Assembly: GCA_014804425.1 (NCBI GenBank)
Contig: JAAUZV010000001.1
Coordinates: forward strand, 1-64,000
Direction of reading: 5' to 3'
Length of the DNA: 64,000 bases
DNA from: Lachnospiraceae bacterium
GTDB taxonomy: Bacteria; Bacillota; Clostridia; Lachnospirales; Lachnospiraceae
The notes under the pieces were generated by a model. The model had not been told where the DNA came from and searched no databases. It saw only the letters and a list, made by a program, of their open reading frames with translations. Both the position numbers and the translations under genes were made by a program. Shown here in pieces: positions 50,537 through 59,124 of this stretch (the first letter of the stretch is position 1; each line of letters begins with the position of its first letter).

Positions 50537-50899
50537 TTATCCGACAACCTTCTTCACTGCTTCCAATACACGGTCAGCCTGGAACGGTTTTACGATGAAA
50601 TCCTTGGCACCTGCCTGAATGGACTCGATAACCATCGCCTGCTGTCCCATGGCGGAGCACATGATGACGGTTGCGGAAGCATCCATCGACTTGATCTTCT
50701 TGAGTGCCTGAATTCCGTCGAGCTCCGGCATAGTAATATCCATCAGCACCAGATCGGGCTTTAATTCGTTATATTTCTCTACGCCCTTTGCGCCGTTCTC
50801 AGCCTCTCCGACGACATTGTAGCCATTCTTGGTCAGAATGTCCTTGATCATCATTCTCATGAATGCTGCGTCATCACAAATTAAAATATTCTTTGCCAT
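50537..50899 (-). CDS. cheY: Chemotaxis response regulator CheY
   Basis: A 120-residue single receiver domain. Acidic residues in LICDDAAFMR, phospho-acceptor Asp54 in VLMDITMPELDG, Thr/Ser switch region CSAMGQQ and Lys in VKPFQA. CheY-P binds FliM and FliY at the switch. It lies directly after fliY, next to its targets. Confidence 0.96.
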   Translation of the reverse strand: MAKNILICDDAAFMRMMIKDILTKNGYNVVGEAENGAKGVEKYNELKPDLVLMDITMPELDGIQALKKIKSMDASATVIMCSAMGQQAMVIESIQAGAKDFIVKPFQADRVLEAVKKVVG

Positions 50900-50916
50900 T
50901 TTTTTTCTCCTATCCT

Positions 50917-52185
50917 TTATTTGATTATTTCGGTTACACGAACGCCGAAGCTTTCTTCTATGACTACTACCTCGCCTCTTGCAACGAACTTGCCGTTGAC
51001 AAGCACGTCAATCGGCTCTCCTGCAATCTTATCAAGCTCTATGATCGTACCGGGTGCGAACTCCAATATTTCTGCAATGGATTTGCTCGTACGTCCCAGC
51101 TCGACCGTAACCTCGAGCGGCACATCCCGGATCAGGCCGATGTTCTCCTGATTCTGTATACCCGGAACATCTCTGTTAAAGCTCTGGAACTGCGCAGGCT
51201 GCACATTGACATTCTGCATCTGCTGTCCCATCATCATCGGATTCATGCCCATCATCATTGGATTCATACCCATCATCATCGGATTCATGCCCATTTGCAT
51301 TTGATTCATACCCATCTGCATCTGGTTCATATCCATTGCGCCCATCCCCTGACCGCTCATGTCCGGTGCGGACATCTGCGGCTGTGGTGCGGGTGCCGAC
51401 TGCGGTGCAGGTGTCGACTGTGGTGCAGGCGCGGGCTCTGCCGCTGCTGCTCCGCCCGTCTGTGTACTCATAACAGTCTCATAGATCGACTTTGCAAAAT
51501 CAATCGGATAAAGCTGCATGATCGTACTGTCTACCAATTCGTCAATCTGCATCCGGAATGCAACCTTGACAAAGGTTCCAGCGAGGAAACCGGACAACTG
51601 CCCTTGATCTCGCAGCTCGATCAAATCCACAAGCGTTGCGTCAGGCGGGCTGATATCGATTTTCTTTCCAAGCATGGAAGAAAGGGATGTCGCCGACGAG
51701 CCCATCATCTGATTCATCGCCTCGGAAATCGCACTTAGGTGCAGCTCGCCCAACTCGCCGTCCGTGTTAGTGCCGTCTCCTCCCATCATCAGATCCGTGA
51801 TCACCTTTACATCATGTTCTTTTAACACAAGAATGTTACTTCCGTCAAGTCCCTCGGTATATTTAATTGAAATAAATACACAGGGTTTCGGATAATCCTT
51901 GATCACCGTATCAAGATTGGCAAGCGTCACGACCGGAGTCGTAATATCTACCTTACGGTTTACCAAAGAATATAAGGTCGTCGCCGATGTTCCCATGCTG
52001 ATATTGGCAACTTCACCGACCGCATCCTTCTCCATATCCGTCAAAAGATTCTCATCAATCGCTGCTGACTCTGGAGCCGCCGCTTCCGGCGCCGCCGTTT
52101 CGGATGTACCGGCATCCGCCCCGTCTGAATTATCCAGGCCGCCCAGCAAAGCATTGATTTCGTCCTGAGATAACATTCCATCCAT
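50917..52185 (-). CDS. fliY: Flagellar motor switch phosphatase FliY (FliN domain)
   Basis: A 422-residue protein. The N-terminal LSQDEINALLGGL resembles the CheY-P-binding peptide of FliM. The CheC-like core (about 45 to 240) holds two phosphatase helices (EVANISMGTSATTL and AISEAMNQMMGSSATSLSS). A Pro/Ala/Gln stretch (245 to 270) and a Met-rich linker (271 to 323) lead to the C-terminal FliN domain (about 350 to 422: VPLEVTVELGRTSKSIAEIL). The linker is much richer in methionine than normal. The protein both forms the C-ring and dephosphorylates CheY-P. Confidence 0.95.
   Translation of the reverse strand: MDGMLSQDEINALLGGLDNSDGADAGTSETAAPEAAAPESAAIDENLLTDMEKDAVGEVANISMGTSATTLYSLVNRKVDITTPVVTLANLDTVIKDYPKPCVFISIKYTEGLDGSNILVLKEHDVKVITDLMMGGDGTNTDGELGELHLSAISEAMNQMMGSSATSLSSMLGKKIDISPPDATLVDLIELRDQGQLSGFLAGTFVKVAFRMQIDELVDSTIMQLYPIDFAKSIYETVMSTQTGGAAAAEPAPAPQSTPAPQSAPAPQPQMSAPDMSGQGMGAMDMNQMQMGMNQMQMGMNPMMMGMNPMMMGMNPMMMGQQMQNVNVQPAQFQSFNRDVPGIQNQENIGLIRDVPLEVTVELGRTSKSIAEILEFAPGTIIELDKIAGEPIDVLVNGKFVARGEVVVIEESFGVRVTEIIK
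51217..51375 (-). repeat. Methionine-rich coding repeat in fliY
   Basis: Residues 271 to 323 of FliY contain 23 methionines in 53 positions, in units such as NQMQMGM and NPMMMGM. The DNA repeats are near-identical 21-base units (plus strand: ATTCATGCCCATCATCATCGG). Copy number could vary by slippage without a frameshift. Confidence 0.85.
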
Positions 52186-52189
52186 CTGG

Positions 52190-53170
52190 CTACTCCTCCT
52201 CTCTTATAATAGACGTTACCCGCACGGCAAAATGTTCATCGTCCGATCCGGGCATTGCCTTAAATTTTCTGATATTGCCGACAAAAACATCCAGTTCGCT
52301 GTCTACCTTCGTATCCAATCGTATGACGTCTCCCGGCTGCAAATTCATAAAATCGCCTGCCGCAACTCTGGTGCGTCCGAGAACCGCCTTGACCGGCACA
52401 TCCACTCTGCGGATCATCGTCTCAAGCTGTTCGTCATAACTCTCATCGGATCCCTTTTGCATGTTGGCGTACCAGAACTTCGTGTTCAAACGATCCATGA
52501 TACTCTCCAACGTAAAGAACGGAAGGCAGATATTCATGAAACCTTCAACGTCTCCGATCTTGAGATTCAATGTAATAATCGCGATCATATCCGTCGGAGA
52601 TATGACCTGCGCGAACTGCGGATTTGTCTCAATCCGCTCCAAAAGCGGATTGATATCTGCCACGTTTTTCCATGGCTCCCTCAATAGCTGGATACAGACT
52701 ACCATAATCTTTTCGACAATGCTCATCTCTATCTCAGAAAATTCCCGGTTCTTTGCAAGCGGCTCTCCTGAACCGCCAAGCATCCGGTCAATGATCGCAA
52801 ACGCGAGTGTCGCTGCCAGCTCCACGATCACTGTGCCGCCAAGCGGCTGAAAATTCACAATACCGAGCGCGACCGGATTGGCAAGTGCATTCGTAAACTC
52901 TGAAAAGGTGACCGTCTCCGAACTTGCCACCGTAACCTGAACCGCTTTTCTCAGATAAACGGGAAGCGTCGTTGACACCAGTCTGCCATAATGCTCAAAA
53001 ATGATTTCAAGCGTTCGCAAATGCTCTTTGGAGAATTTCGCAGGCCGCCTAAAGTCATAATCTTTGACCTGCTTTTCAGGATTCTCCTTGACGTCATCCA
53101 TATCCAGTTCGCCGGTACTTAACGCGTTGAGAAGACTGTCTATCTCACTTTGGGATAAGACCTCACCCAC
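52190..53170 (-). CDS. fliM: Flagellar motor switch protein FliM
   Basis: A 326-residue protein with the CheY-P-binding N-terminal peptide VLSQSEIDSLLNAL, a CheC-like middle domain (about 45 to 230) and a C-terminal FliN-like domain (VKAVLGRTRVAAGDFMNLQPGDVIRLDT). It forms the wall of the C-ring. It lies four bases before fliY. Confidence 0.96.
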   Translation of the reverse strand: MGEVLSQSEIDSLLNALSTGELDMDDVKENPEKQVKDYDFRRPAKFSKEHLRTLEIIFEHYGRLVSTTLPVYLRKAVQVTVASSETVTFSEFTNALANPVALGIVNFQPLGGTVIVELAATLAFAIIDRMLGGSGEPLAKNREFSEIEMSIVEKIMVVCIQLLREPWKNVADINPLLERIETNPQFAQVISPTDMIAIITLNLKIGDVEGFMNICLPFFTLESIMDRLNTKFWYANMQKGSDESYDEQLETMIRRVDVPVKAVLGRTRVAAGDFMNLQPGDVIRLDTKVDSELDVFVGNIRKFKAMPGSDDEHFAVRVTSIIREEE

Positions 53171-53186
53171 AACGGCTCACCTCCCA

Positions 53187-53732
53187 TCATGAATATAGAT
53201 AGTCACTGAAATTCACATTAAAGATAAATGTAGAATCATATAAATCCTGAATACGCTCCAATACTTCTTCGCGTATCAGTTCCTGATTTTCCTTGAACTG
53301 ATCCATCGTGTAACTGCCGATCACGGACTGAATCTCTGTCTTGATCAGGCTCTCCTTCGCCTCTAATTCCTCGGCGGTTCCGTATGACTTATAATCCTTA
53401 TGTTTCATATTCATGGAAAGAGATACATTCACGACAAAATAATGATCCTTGCCATCCCCTCCATCCGCTTCGCTCACCCGCTGAAACGGAATCGTCATAC
53501 GATCGGAAATCACATACACATCCGTATCGTCGATGGAAACATTTTCTTTTACCTCCGTCTCGCCGTCCGGTTTCGTCTGAATACCGAGCAGCGACGCAAT
53601 ATCGCCTACCAGCTTTGCGTTTTTGTTTGAAACATTGATGACCGAGAACATCATGATCCCCGTCATGACTAAATTAACAACTAATAAAGCAAGAATGATA
53701 ATGGATAATAGATTCTTTTTCAAAGCAAGCAC
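53187..53732 (-). CDS. fliL: Flagellar basal body-associated protein FliL
   Basis: A 181-residue protein with one N-terminal membrane segment (about 9 to 31) and an outer domain ending FNVNFSDYLYS, as in FliL. It contacts the MotAB stator. It lies between motB and fliM. Confidence 0.9.
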   Translation of the reverse strand: MLALKKNLLSIIILALLVVNLVMTGIMMFSVINVSNKNAKLVGDIASLLGIQTKPDGETEVKENVSIDDTDVYVISDRMTIPFQRVSEADGGDGKDHYFVVNVSLSMNMKHKDYKSYGTAEELEAKESLIKTEIQSVIGSYTMDQFKENQELIREEVLERIQDLYDSTFIFNVNFSDYLYS

Positions 53733-53753
53733 CTCTCTGCTCCCACGGACTCA

Positions 53754-54554
53754 TCAACGTTCCGTGCTTAATGTATTATAGATCTTGATCTCAACGCGCC
53801 TGTTCCGCGCGCGTCCTTCCTCTGTGCCGTTATCTGCAACCGGAACATATTCCCCTCTGCCGGAATGCTTCAGCTTAATGGGGTCCAGATTGGTAGTTTC
53901 CATAAAATAGTGAAATACCGATAACGCCCTTGCACTGGAAAGCTCATCATTATTCGCAAACGCCGCATTATGAATCGGTACGTTATCCGTGTGCCCTTCG
54001 ATCTCAATAAGACTGTCCGCATACACCATCAGAATCAGCCCCAGTCGGTCAAGCGTCGGATAAATCTCCGGCTTCAGCTCGGCGCGCCCCGAATCAAACA
54101 GGATGGCTCCCTTCATCGTAAGGAGTACATACTGGGAATTGAAATCCACATCAATCTCCTTATCCAGATTCAACTCCGCCAGCGCTTCCTCTATCTGTTC
54201 CGCCATCTCCTCGGATTCGGCAAGTCCCTCGCGCTCCATCTCATTATATAGCGTTTCGTCCGGTTCGTCTACCTCTTCCGCCTGCCCGCTGCTGTTCATG
54301 TATTCCGACAGTTCGTTCAACTGACTGACACCGTTACTGATCAGAACACCGTCGCCGATCGCTTCCGCACCTCCGTCAAATACGCTCACCGTATTCTGGA
54401 AGGACTCCACAACCGCCAGCCACTTATCTTCCTCTATCTTAGACATGGAAAAAAGCAACACGAAAAAGCAGAGCAAGAGGTTCATCAAATCCGCAAAGGT
54501 TGACTGCCATGCGGGGGCTCCTTTTGGTGGCTCCTCTTCTTTGCGTTTAGCCAT
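53754..54554 (-). CDS. motB: Stator protein MotB
   Basis: A 266-residue protein. The single membrane segment FADLMNLLLCFFVLLFSMS carries the conserved ion-binding Asp at its start. A plug/linker follows, then an OmpA-like peptidoglycan-binding domain (about 150 to 260: IEGHTDNVPIHNAAFANNDELSSARA). The ATG overlaps the end of motA by eight bases. It anchors the stator to the wall. Confidence 0.95.
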   Translation of the reverse strand: MAKRKEEEPPKGAPAWQSTFADLMNLLLCFFVLLFSMSKIEEDKWLAVVESFQNTVSVFDGGAEAIGDGVLISNGVSQLNELSEYMNSSGQAEEVDEPDETLYNEMEREGLAESEEMAEQIEEALAELNLDKEIDVDFNSQYVLLTMKGAILFDSGRAELKPEIYPTLDRLGLILMVYADSLIEIEGHTDNVPIHNAAFANNDELSSARALSVFHYFMETTNLDPIKLKHSGRGEYVPVADNGTEEGRARNRRVEIKIYNTLSTER

Positions 54555-55356
54555 TCTCCTCACCACCTTCATCCGCAGACACACGATCCTTCGGTGCAAG
54601 GAACGATTTTAATTTTTCTTCTATAACACGCGGATTCTCACCTGCCTGAATAGAGAGAAGACCTTCAATCTCGATCTCCTTTAACATGATCTCCGCATCG
54701 TTATTGACTTTCAGCTTACTGGAAACCGGCGCGCAGATCCAGTTTGCGATCATGGAACCGTACAATGTCGTCAAAAGCGCAACCGACATCGCAGGTCCGA
54801 TGGAACTCGGGTCCGACATGTTCTGAAGCATGTTTACCAGGCCGACGAGCGTACCGATCATACCCCAGGCAGGTCCCATGGAACCAATATCCTCCCAAAT
54901 CTTAATAACCTGCTTATGACGTCCCTCGATACTGATGAGCTCCGTCTCCATAATGGAACGAACCAGATCAGGGTCGGTACCGTCAACGATCAGCAGAATT
55001 CCCTTTTTCATAAAGTCATCATTTAATTCTGATGCTGCCTCCTCCAGCTGGAGAAGACCTTCCTTACGTGCAGTATTGGAAAGCTCAATGATTTTTTGAA
55101 TACTCTCCGACATGTTAATGACCGGTACTTTGAAGATTTTAACGAAGCACTTCAGACCGTTTACGTAATTTTTCATCGAGTTCATCGCCATAACGCTGAG
55201 GAAGGAACCACCGATCGTGATCAGAACCGACTGAAGATCGATAAACGCCTTATACGCCATCCCGAGACTACCTGCGCCCTGAATAACGGCCCACAATACC
55301 AGCACAATACAAACGACCAAACCAATTAAAGATGCTAAATCCACGAAACTCACCAC
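54547..55356 (-). CDS. motA: Stator protein MotA
   Basis: A 269-residue membrane protein with four segments. The large cytoplasmic loop between segments two and three carries the charged residues that act on FliG, and GSMGPAWGMIGTLVGLVNMLQNM with VALLTTLYGSMIANWICAP are the family signatures. It pairs with MotB. Sodium or proton use cannot be told reliably from the sequence alone. Confidence 0.95.
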   Translation of the reverse strand: MVSFVDLASLIGLVVCIVLVLWAVIQGAGSLGMAYKAFIDLQSVLITIGGSFLSVMAMNSMKNYVNGLKCFVKIFKVPVINMSESIQKIIELSNTARKEGLLQLEEAASELNDDFMKKGILLIVDGTDPDLVRSIMETELISIEGRHKQVIKIWEDIGSMGPAWGMIGTLVGLVNMLQNMSDPSSIGPAMSVALLTTLYGSMIANWICAPVSSKLKVNNDAEIMLKEIEIEGLLSIQAGENPRVIEEKLKSFLAPKDRVSADEGGEENG

Positions 55357-55364
55357 TCTCTGCT

Positions 55365-55550
55365 TTAATCAGCAAAAATTTCTTTCCTATACGATTTTAC
55401 TAGATTTTTCACTTCTTGTCTACTTTCTTTTACAATAATTTTCCGTCCTGTTGTCAAAGCGACAACGGTATCCGGTGTTTCCTCGACATATTCGATCAAG
55501 TCAGGATTGATCAAAATCTTGATATCATTGAGTTTTGTTACTTCGATCAT
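55365..55550 (-). CDS. flbD: FlbD family flagellar protein
   Basis: A 61-residue protein of the small FlbD family (SwrD in Bacillus, needed for full motor power). MIEVTKLNDIKILINPDLIEYVEETPDT and LTTGRKIIVKES are typical. The ATG at 55550 has GGAAGGAGG upstream. The frame stays open for 65 codons before it, but the strong ribosome binding site and the family's usual length support the short form. It lies 8 bases before motA. Confidence 0.92.
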   Translation of the reverse strand: MIEVTKLNDIKILINPDLIEYVEETPDTVVALTTGRKIIVKESRQEVKNLVKSYRKEIFAD

Positions 55551-55655
55551 GTCGATCCTCCTTCCAAAATGTACCAGATACAACGAGCCATTTCCAAAAG
55601 CAGCCGGATCCCTGTTATAGTACCAAATACCTATTGTTTCCCAAACATACGGAAA

Positions 55656-55681
55656 GGGAACCGCCCTTTCGCGCGATTCCC
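55656..55681 (-). promoter_or_regulatory. Stem-loop between flgE and flbD
   Basis: On the minus strand GGGAATCGC pairs with GCGGTTCCC (one wobble) around an 8-base loop, in the 230-base gap. TTTCC follows. A second, weaker pairing (CGTCAG/CTGACG) lies just upstream. It may separate hook and motor expression. Confidence 0.45.
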
Positions 55682-55780
55682 TATACCCGACGTCAGCATG
55701 CGCTTTACCCGCTTTCTGACGCTGTGATTTATTCTGTGCTTCCACGTCATGCGGCTTCGCCGGCTAAAACGCTGTCTACC

Positions 55781-57619
55781 TTATCTCTTTAAGTTGACGA
55801 GCTCCTCCAACAGACTGTCGGATGTCGTGATGATACGGGAGTTCGCCTGAAAACCTCTCTGTGTCGTGATCATTTCCGTAAACTCCGTGGAAAGATCGAC
55901 ATTACTCATCTCAAGCTGACCGCTGTTCATCGCGCCGCCGTTTACCTTAATGTCAACACCGATGCCGTCAAAATCACCTGAGTTCAGCGTCTTATTGTAA
56001 AGATTGTCTCCGACTTTCTCCAAGCCCGACGGATTTGCGAACTCCGCAACCGCGATCTGACCGAGCAGTCTCGACATACCGTTGTCATATGCCGCCCAGA
56101 TCTCACCGTTATCGGAAATCTGAATACCGGACATATCGCCGAGCTTACGGCCTGCACCCAACCCGTTTAAGTCACCGCTGTCCGCCGCTAACGATGCGGA
56201 ACCTCCGTTATCGCTGCTCTTCATTCTCGTCATGTCGATCTCAATATCATGGAAGTTGCGGAGGCTCGTTACAACATTATTTGCATTCGTAAACTGCTCT
56301 GCAAAGTCAATGGTTAAGCCGGTCGGATTGCCGTTTGCAGAAACGAATGCACCCGTATCGGTATTAAAGCGGATCAGACCACCCTGTATCGTTTTATCCG
56401 TAACAGTCAGGGTACCGGTCAAAGGGTCGATCGTAGCACCCTTCACCGCCTGATTGATGTCCTCACCGAAAATCACCTGTAAAGCAGCAAGATTATTCTG
56501 AATGGCCGTTGTATCAAGCGTTCTTGTCGCGTCCAGATCTGCATCCGCACCCGTCGGGTCCGCAGCAAAATTCGTCAACGGCACAAGATACGTTCCATCC
56601 GCCTGCGCAGCCCCAAGTGCGTCCACATCAATACCCGCAGCTTTGATCGCATCCATGTAACCTGTAGGAGCCGTGTTGTTAATGATGGTACCCTTATCAT
56701 CCATGAACGATACCTTATAGGACCTTGTAGCCTGATCATAGGTCACAGAGCGCGTAACCGGCGTCTCTACTCTATTGCCGTCATCATCCGTTACCGTAAT
56801 GTTGAATGAATCGGTCAACGGATTATAGGCATCCTGTACCTTCACATCCGATTGTGCTCCAAGTCTTGCGATTTGATCAATCGGTACGCCATAATACTCG
56901 CTGATGGATTTCTGTTCAGAATCAAGAATATCATCCATCTCTAAGTAGAACTCGCCGTCGTTGGTTGCCTTATGCAGACTCAGCTTCACGGTATAGCTGT
57001 AACCCAAATTATCAAAGATCGGAAGGTTGATCGTCTTACCCGCTGTAGAGTTAATGTCCGTATCCTTTTTATCCACGATACCGGTAATATTTCCGTTGGT
57101 CGTATACTCTGCATCATAGGTCAGATTCTCCTGACTCATGATACGGAGCGCGGTCACGGTATCCTGTCTTACCTTACCGGTCTCCTCATCAACCTGCCAG
57201 CCCATAACATTAAAGCCCGTGGAGGTCATGGCAAGGTTTCCTGCCGAATCAACGTAGAAAGAACCGTCACGTGTAAAATAATTATTGCTTCCGTCGCTGA
57301 CAATAAAGAACGAATCGCCGGTGATACGAATATCAAACGGATTGTTCGTCGTCTGTGCCGAACCCGCAGATGTAATTGCCGTGCTGATTGCACCCGACAC
57401 AACACCGAGACCGATCTGCTTCGGGTTCTTACCCGCAGTTCCGGTCGTCGCATTCGGTCCGGACGCATTTGCCGACGTCTGATACATCAACTCAGAAAAA
57501 TTGATTGACATCGACTTGTAGGATGTCGTATTTACGTTTGCAATGTTGTTACCGATTACGTCCATCTTTGTCTGATGCACCTTCAAGCCGGATACACCAG
57601 AAAACAATGATCTCATCAT
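55781..57619 (-). CDS. flgE: Flagellar hook protein FlgE
   Basis: A 612-residue protein, longer than the E. coli version as in other Clostridia. The N-terminal MMRSLFSGVSGLKVHQTKMD and VIGNNIANVNTTSYKS and the C-terminal SNVDLSTEFTEMITTQRGFQANSRIITTSDSLLEELVNLKR form the coiled-coil rod part; the extra length is in the surface domains (about 240 to 470). It builds the hook after FlgD caps the growing end. Confidence 0.95.
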   Translation of the reverse strand: MMRSLFSGVSGLKVHQTKMDVIGNNIANVNTTSYKSMSINFSELMYQTSANASGPNATTGTAGKNPKQIGLGVVSGAISTAITSAGSAQTTNNPFDIRITGDSFFIVSDGSNNYFTRDGSFYVDSAGNLAMTSTGFNVMGWQVDEETGKVRQDTVTALRIMSQENLTYDAEYTTNGNITGIVDKKDTDINSTAGKTINLPIFDNLGYSYTVKLSLHKATNDGEFYLEMDDILDSEQKSISEYYGVPIDQIARLGAQSDVKVQDAYNPLTDSFNITVTDDDGNRVETPVTRSVTYDQATRSYKVSFMDDKGTIINNTAPTGYMDAIKAAGIDVDALGAAQADGTYLVPLTNFAADPTGADADLDATRTLDTTAIQNNLAALQVIFGEDINQAVKGATIDPLTGTLTVTDKTIQGGLIRFNTDTGAFVSANGNPTGLTIDFAEQFTNANNVVTSLRNFHDIEIDMTRMKSSDNGGSASLAADSGDLNGLGAGRKLGDMSGIQISDNGEIWAAYDNGMSRLLGQIAVAEFANPSGLEKVGDNLYNKTLNSGDFDGIGVDIKVNGGAMNSGQLEMSNVDLSTEFTEMITTQRGFQANSRIITTSDSLLEELVNLKR

Positions 57620-57650
57620 AGTGAAATGCCCTCCTTTAATAAGAGCCGCG

Positions 57651-57676
57651 TCGTTCCTTCTGTCAGTCGGGAACGA
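57651..57676 (-). promoter_or_regulatory. Stem-loop in the flgE leader
   Basis: TCGTTCC pairs with GGAACGA around a 12-base loop, 32 bases before the flgE start. It could affect flgE translation, which in other bacteria is tightly timed. Confidence 0.35.
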
Positions 57677-57696
57677 TAACCTCCAAAAAGGTCCGG

Positions 57697-58098
57697 TTAC
57701 ATGATAACGGCTCCGTCAATGTTTGTAAAAATCTGCTCATCCGTCCGATTGTTGTCCATTGCCGTGATGACGGTACTGCTCGATACATTCACGATAAACG
57801 CCAACTCATCGACCATGATCAGCGAGTCTTTGATTCCTTTCCTGTCTGCTTTCATCGTACCTTCATTCAGACGGTCAAGCTGATCGTCCGTCAGCCTGAT
57901 ATTACGCTCCGCTAAACGGTTCATCGCATGCTTGGAAAAACGAAGCGTGCCCTCCGCGGTACCGGCGGTCTTCCCCTCCAAAATCTCCTGAAAGGAAAAA
58001 CCGTCCCGCGTACGCGCTGTCTCCGGCTTTCTCGCCTGATTCAAATACTGATCTTTCAGCTGTTCGATGGAAAGGAATTGGTTCTGATTTACCTGCAT
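57697..58098 (-). CDS. Flagellar operon protein (TIGR02530 type)
   Basis: A 133-residue protein of the conserved family found between flgD and flgE in Bacillota. The family core is FSKHAMNRLAERNIRLTDDQLDRLNEG followed by a beta-strand region (DSLIMVDELAFIVNVSSSTVITAMD). The function is not established; a hook-assembly role fits the place. GGAGGAGG precedes the start. Confidence 0.85.
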   Translation of the reverse strand: MQVNQNQFLSIEQLKDQYLNQARKPETARTRDGFSFQEILEGKTAGTAEGTLRFSKHAMNRLAERNIRLTDDQLDRLNEGTMKADRKGIKDSLIMVDELAFIVNVSSSTVITAMDNNRTDEQIFTNIDGAVIM

Positions 58099-58202
58099 TG
58101 TAATTCCTCCTCCTTGAGTACTACACGCGTTTCAATTCCATCTTTTCCTCATGACAACAGGACATGCTGAATGCCGATATCCCGTTGTCCGCGCATCCGT
58201 CC

Positions 58203-59102
58203 TCATGCATCCGCGCTCTCATCACCGGTCACGGTACCTGTGTTCTCACCATCGTCCGTACCGTCTCCGGTGCCTTCCGTACCGGCCACACCGTCTGTGT
58301 TTTCGGTGTCATCCGCATCGTCCTTCTCAGTCGGCGGCTGTACGCCCGTTTCCAAAAGCTTATCAAGGACATCGTTGATCTTATCTTTATCGATACCGTC
58401 CACTTTATCGAGGAGCGCACCCAGTTGATCTGAGATCAGCTGATTATAGTCCACTTCCTCTTTTCTCGGACTTAACACATCTGCCCTCGGTCCAAGGCTG
58501 TTCAGGAATGCGACCGCCTCATCTGCGATAAAGGACTTGCCATACTCACTCATGTTCCTGTATTCGTCCTCTAACTCATGTACGGTCTCTGCGTCCTTCG
58601 CCGTCAGGTTCTCAAGCGCCGGCAGTTTATATAGTTTGGAAATAAAGTTGCTTGCCTGCGTATATGCCGTTAAGTAATCGCCGTCGATCACCTGATAAAC
58701 ATCATCCAGTGAATACAGCGTTCCGCCTACGGACATCTTTGCCTTTCCGTTCTCATACTGTAAAAAGTCAACCTGTCCCGTATACTGCTTGCCGTCCACA
58801 TCTAATACAACGGTCTTTCCGACAAGTCCCTGCATACGCTGCTGCTCCGAAATCTCCTGCAGATTCTGCATGCTCTCAAGCTCCGAGAACGTTGCGAGCT
58901 GCGAGATATATTCCGTACTGTTATTGGATGCTGCCAGTGGATCCTGATACTTCATCTGTGCCACGAGCAATTGTAAAAAAGCATCTTTGCCGAGCGAGCC
59001 TCCACCCGTGGTTTTTTTCGATTCATTGCTCGCCGCTTTCTCGGCTGCGCTCGAACCGTTATTGACGATCTTACCATCCACTACCCACGCTGTTGATGCC
59101 AT
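58203..59102 (-). CDS. flgD: Flagellar hook capping protein FlgD
   Basis: A 299-residue protein. The N-terminal LGKDAFLQLLVAQMKYQDPLAASNNSTEYISQLATFSELESMQ is the conserved FlgD motif, and a beta-rich part follows (KTVVLDVDGKQYTGQV). The C-terminal 40 residues are a Gly/Asp/Thr-rich acidic tail, which is unusual. It caps the growing hook. Confidence 0.93.
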   Translation of the reverse strand: MASTAWVVDGKIVNNGSSAAEKAASNESKKTTGGGSLGKDAFLQLLVAQMKYQDPLAASNNSTEYISQLATFSELESMQNLQEISEQQRMQGLVGKTVVLDVDGKQYTGQVDFLQYENGKAKMSVGGTLYSLDDVYQVIDGDYLTAYTQASNFISKLYKLPALENLTAKDAETVHELEDEYRNMSEYGKSFIADEAVAFLNSLGPRADVLSPRKEEVDYNQLISDQLGALLDKVDGIDKDKINDVLDKLLETGVQPPTEKDDADDTENTDGVAGTEGTGDGTDDGENTGTVTGDESADA

Positions 59103-59124
59103 ACGATTCCTCCTCTCTGTATCA

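Noticed and set aside
55551-55745. N-terminal extension of FlbD by 65 codons
   Set aside because: The FlbD family is about 60 to 70 residues and a near-perfect ribosome binding site stands at the short start.
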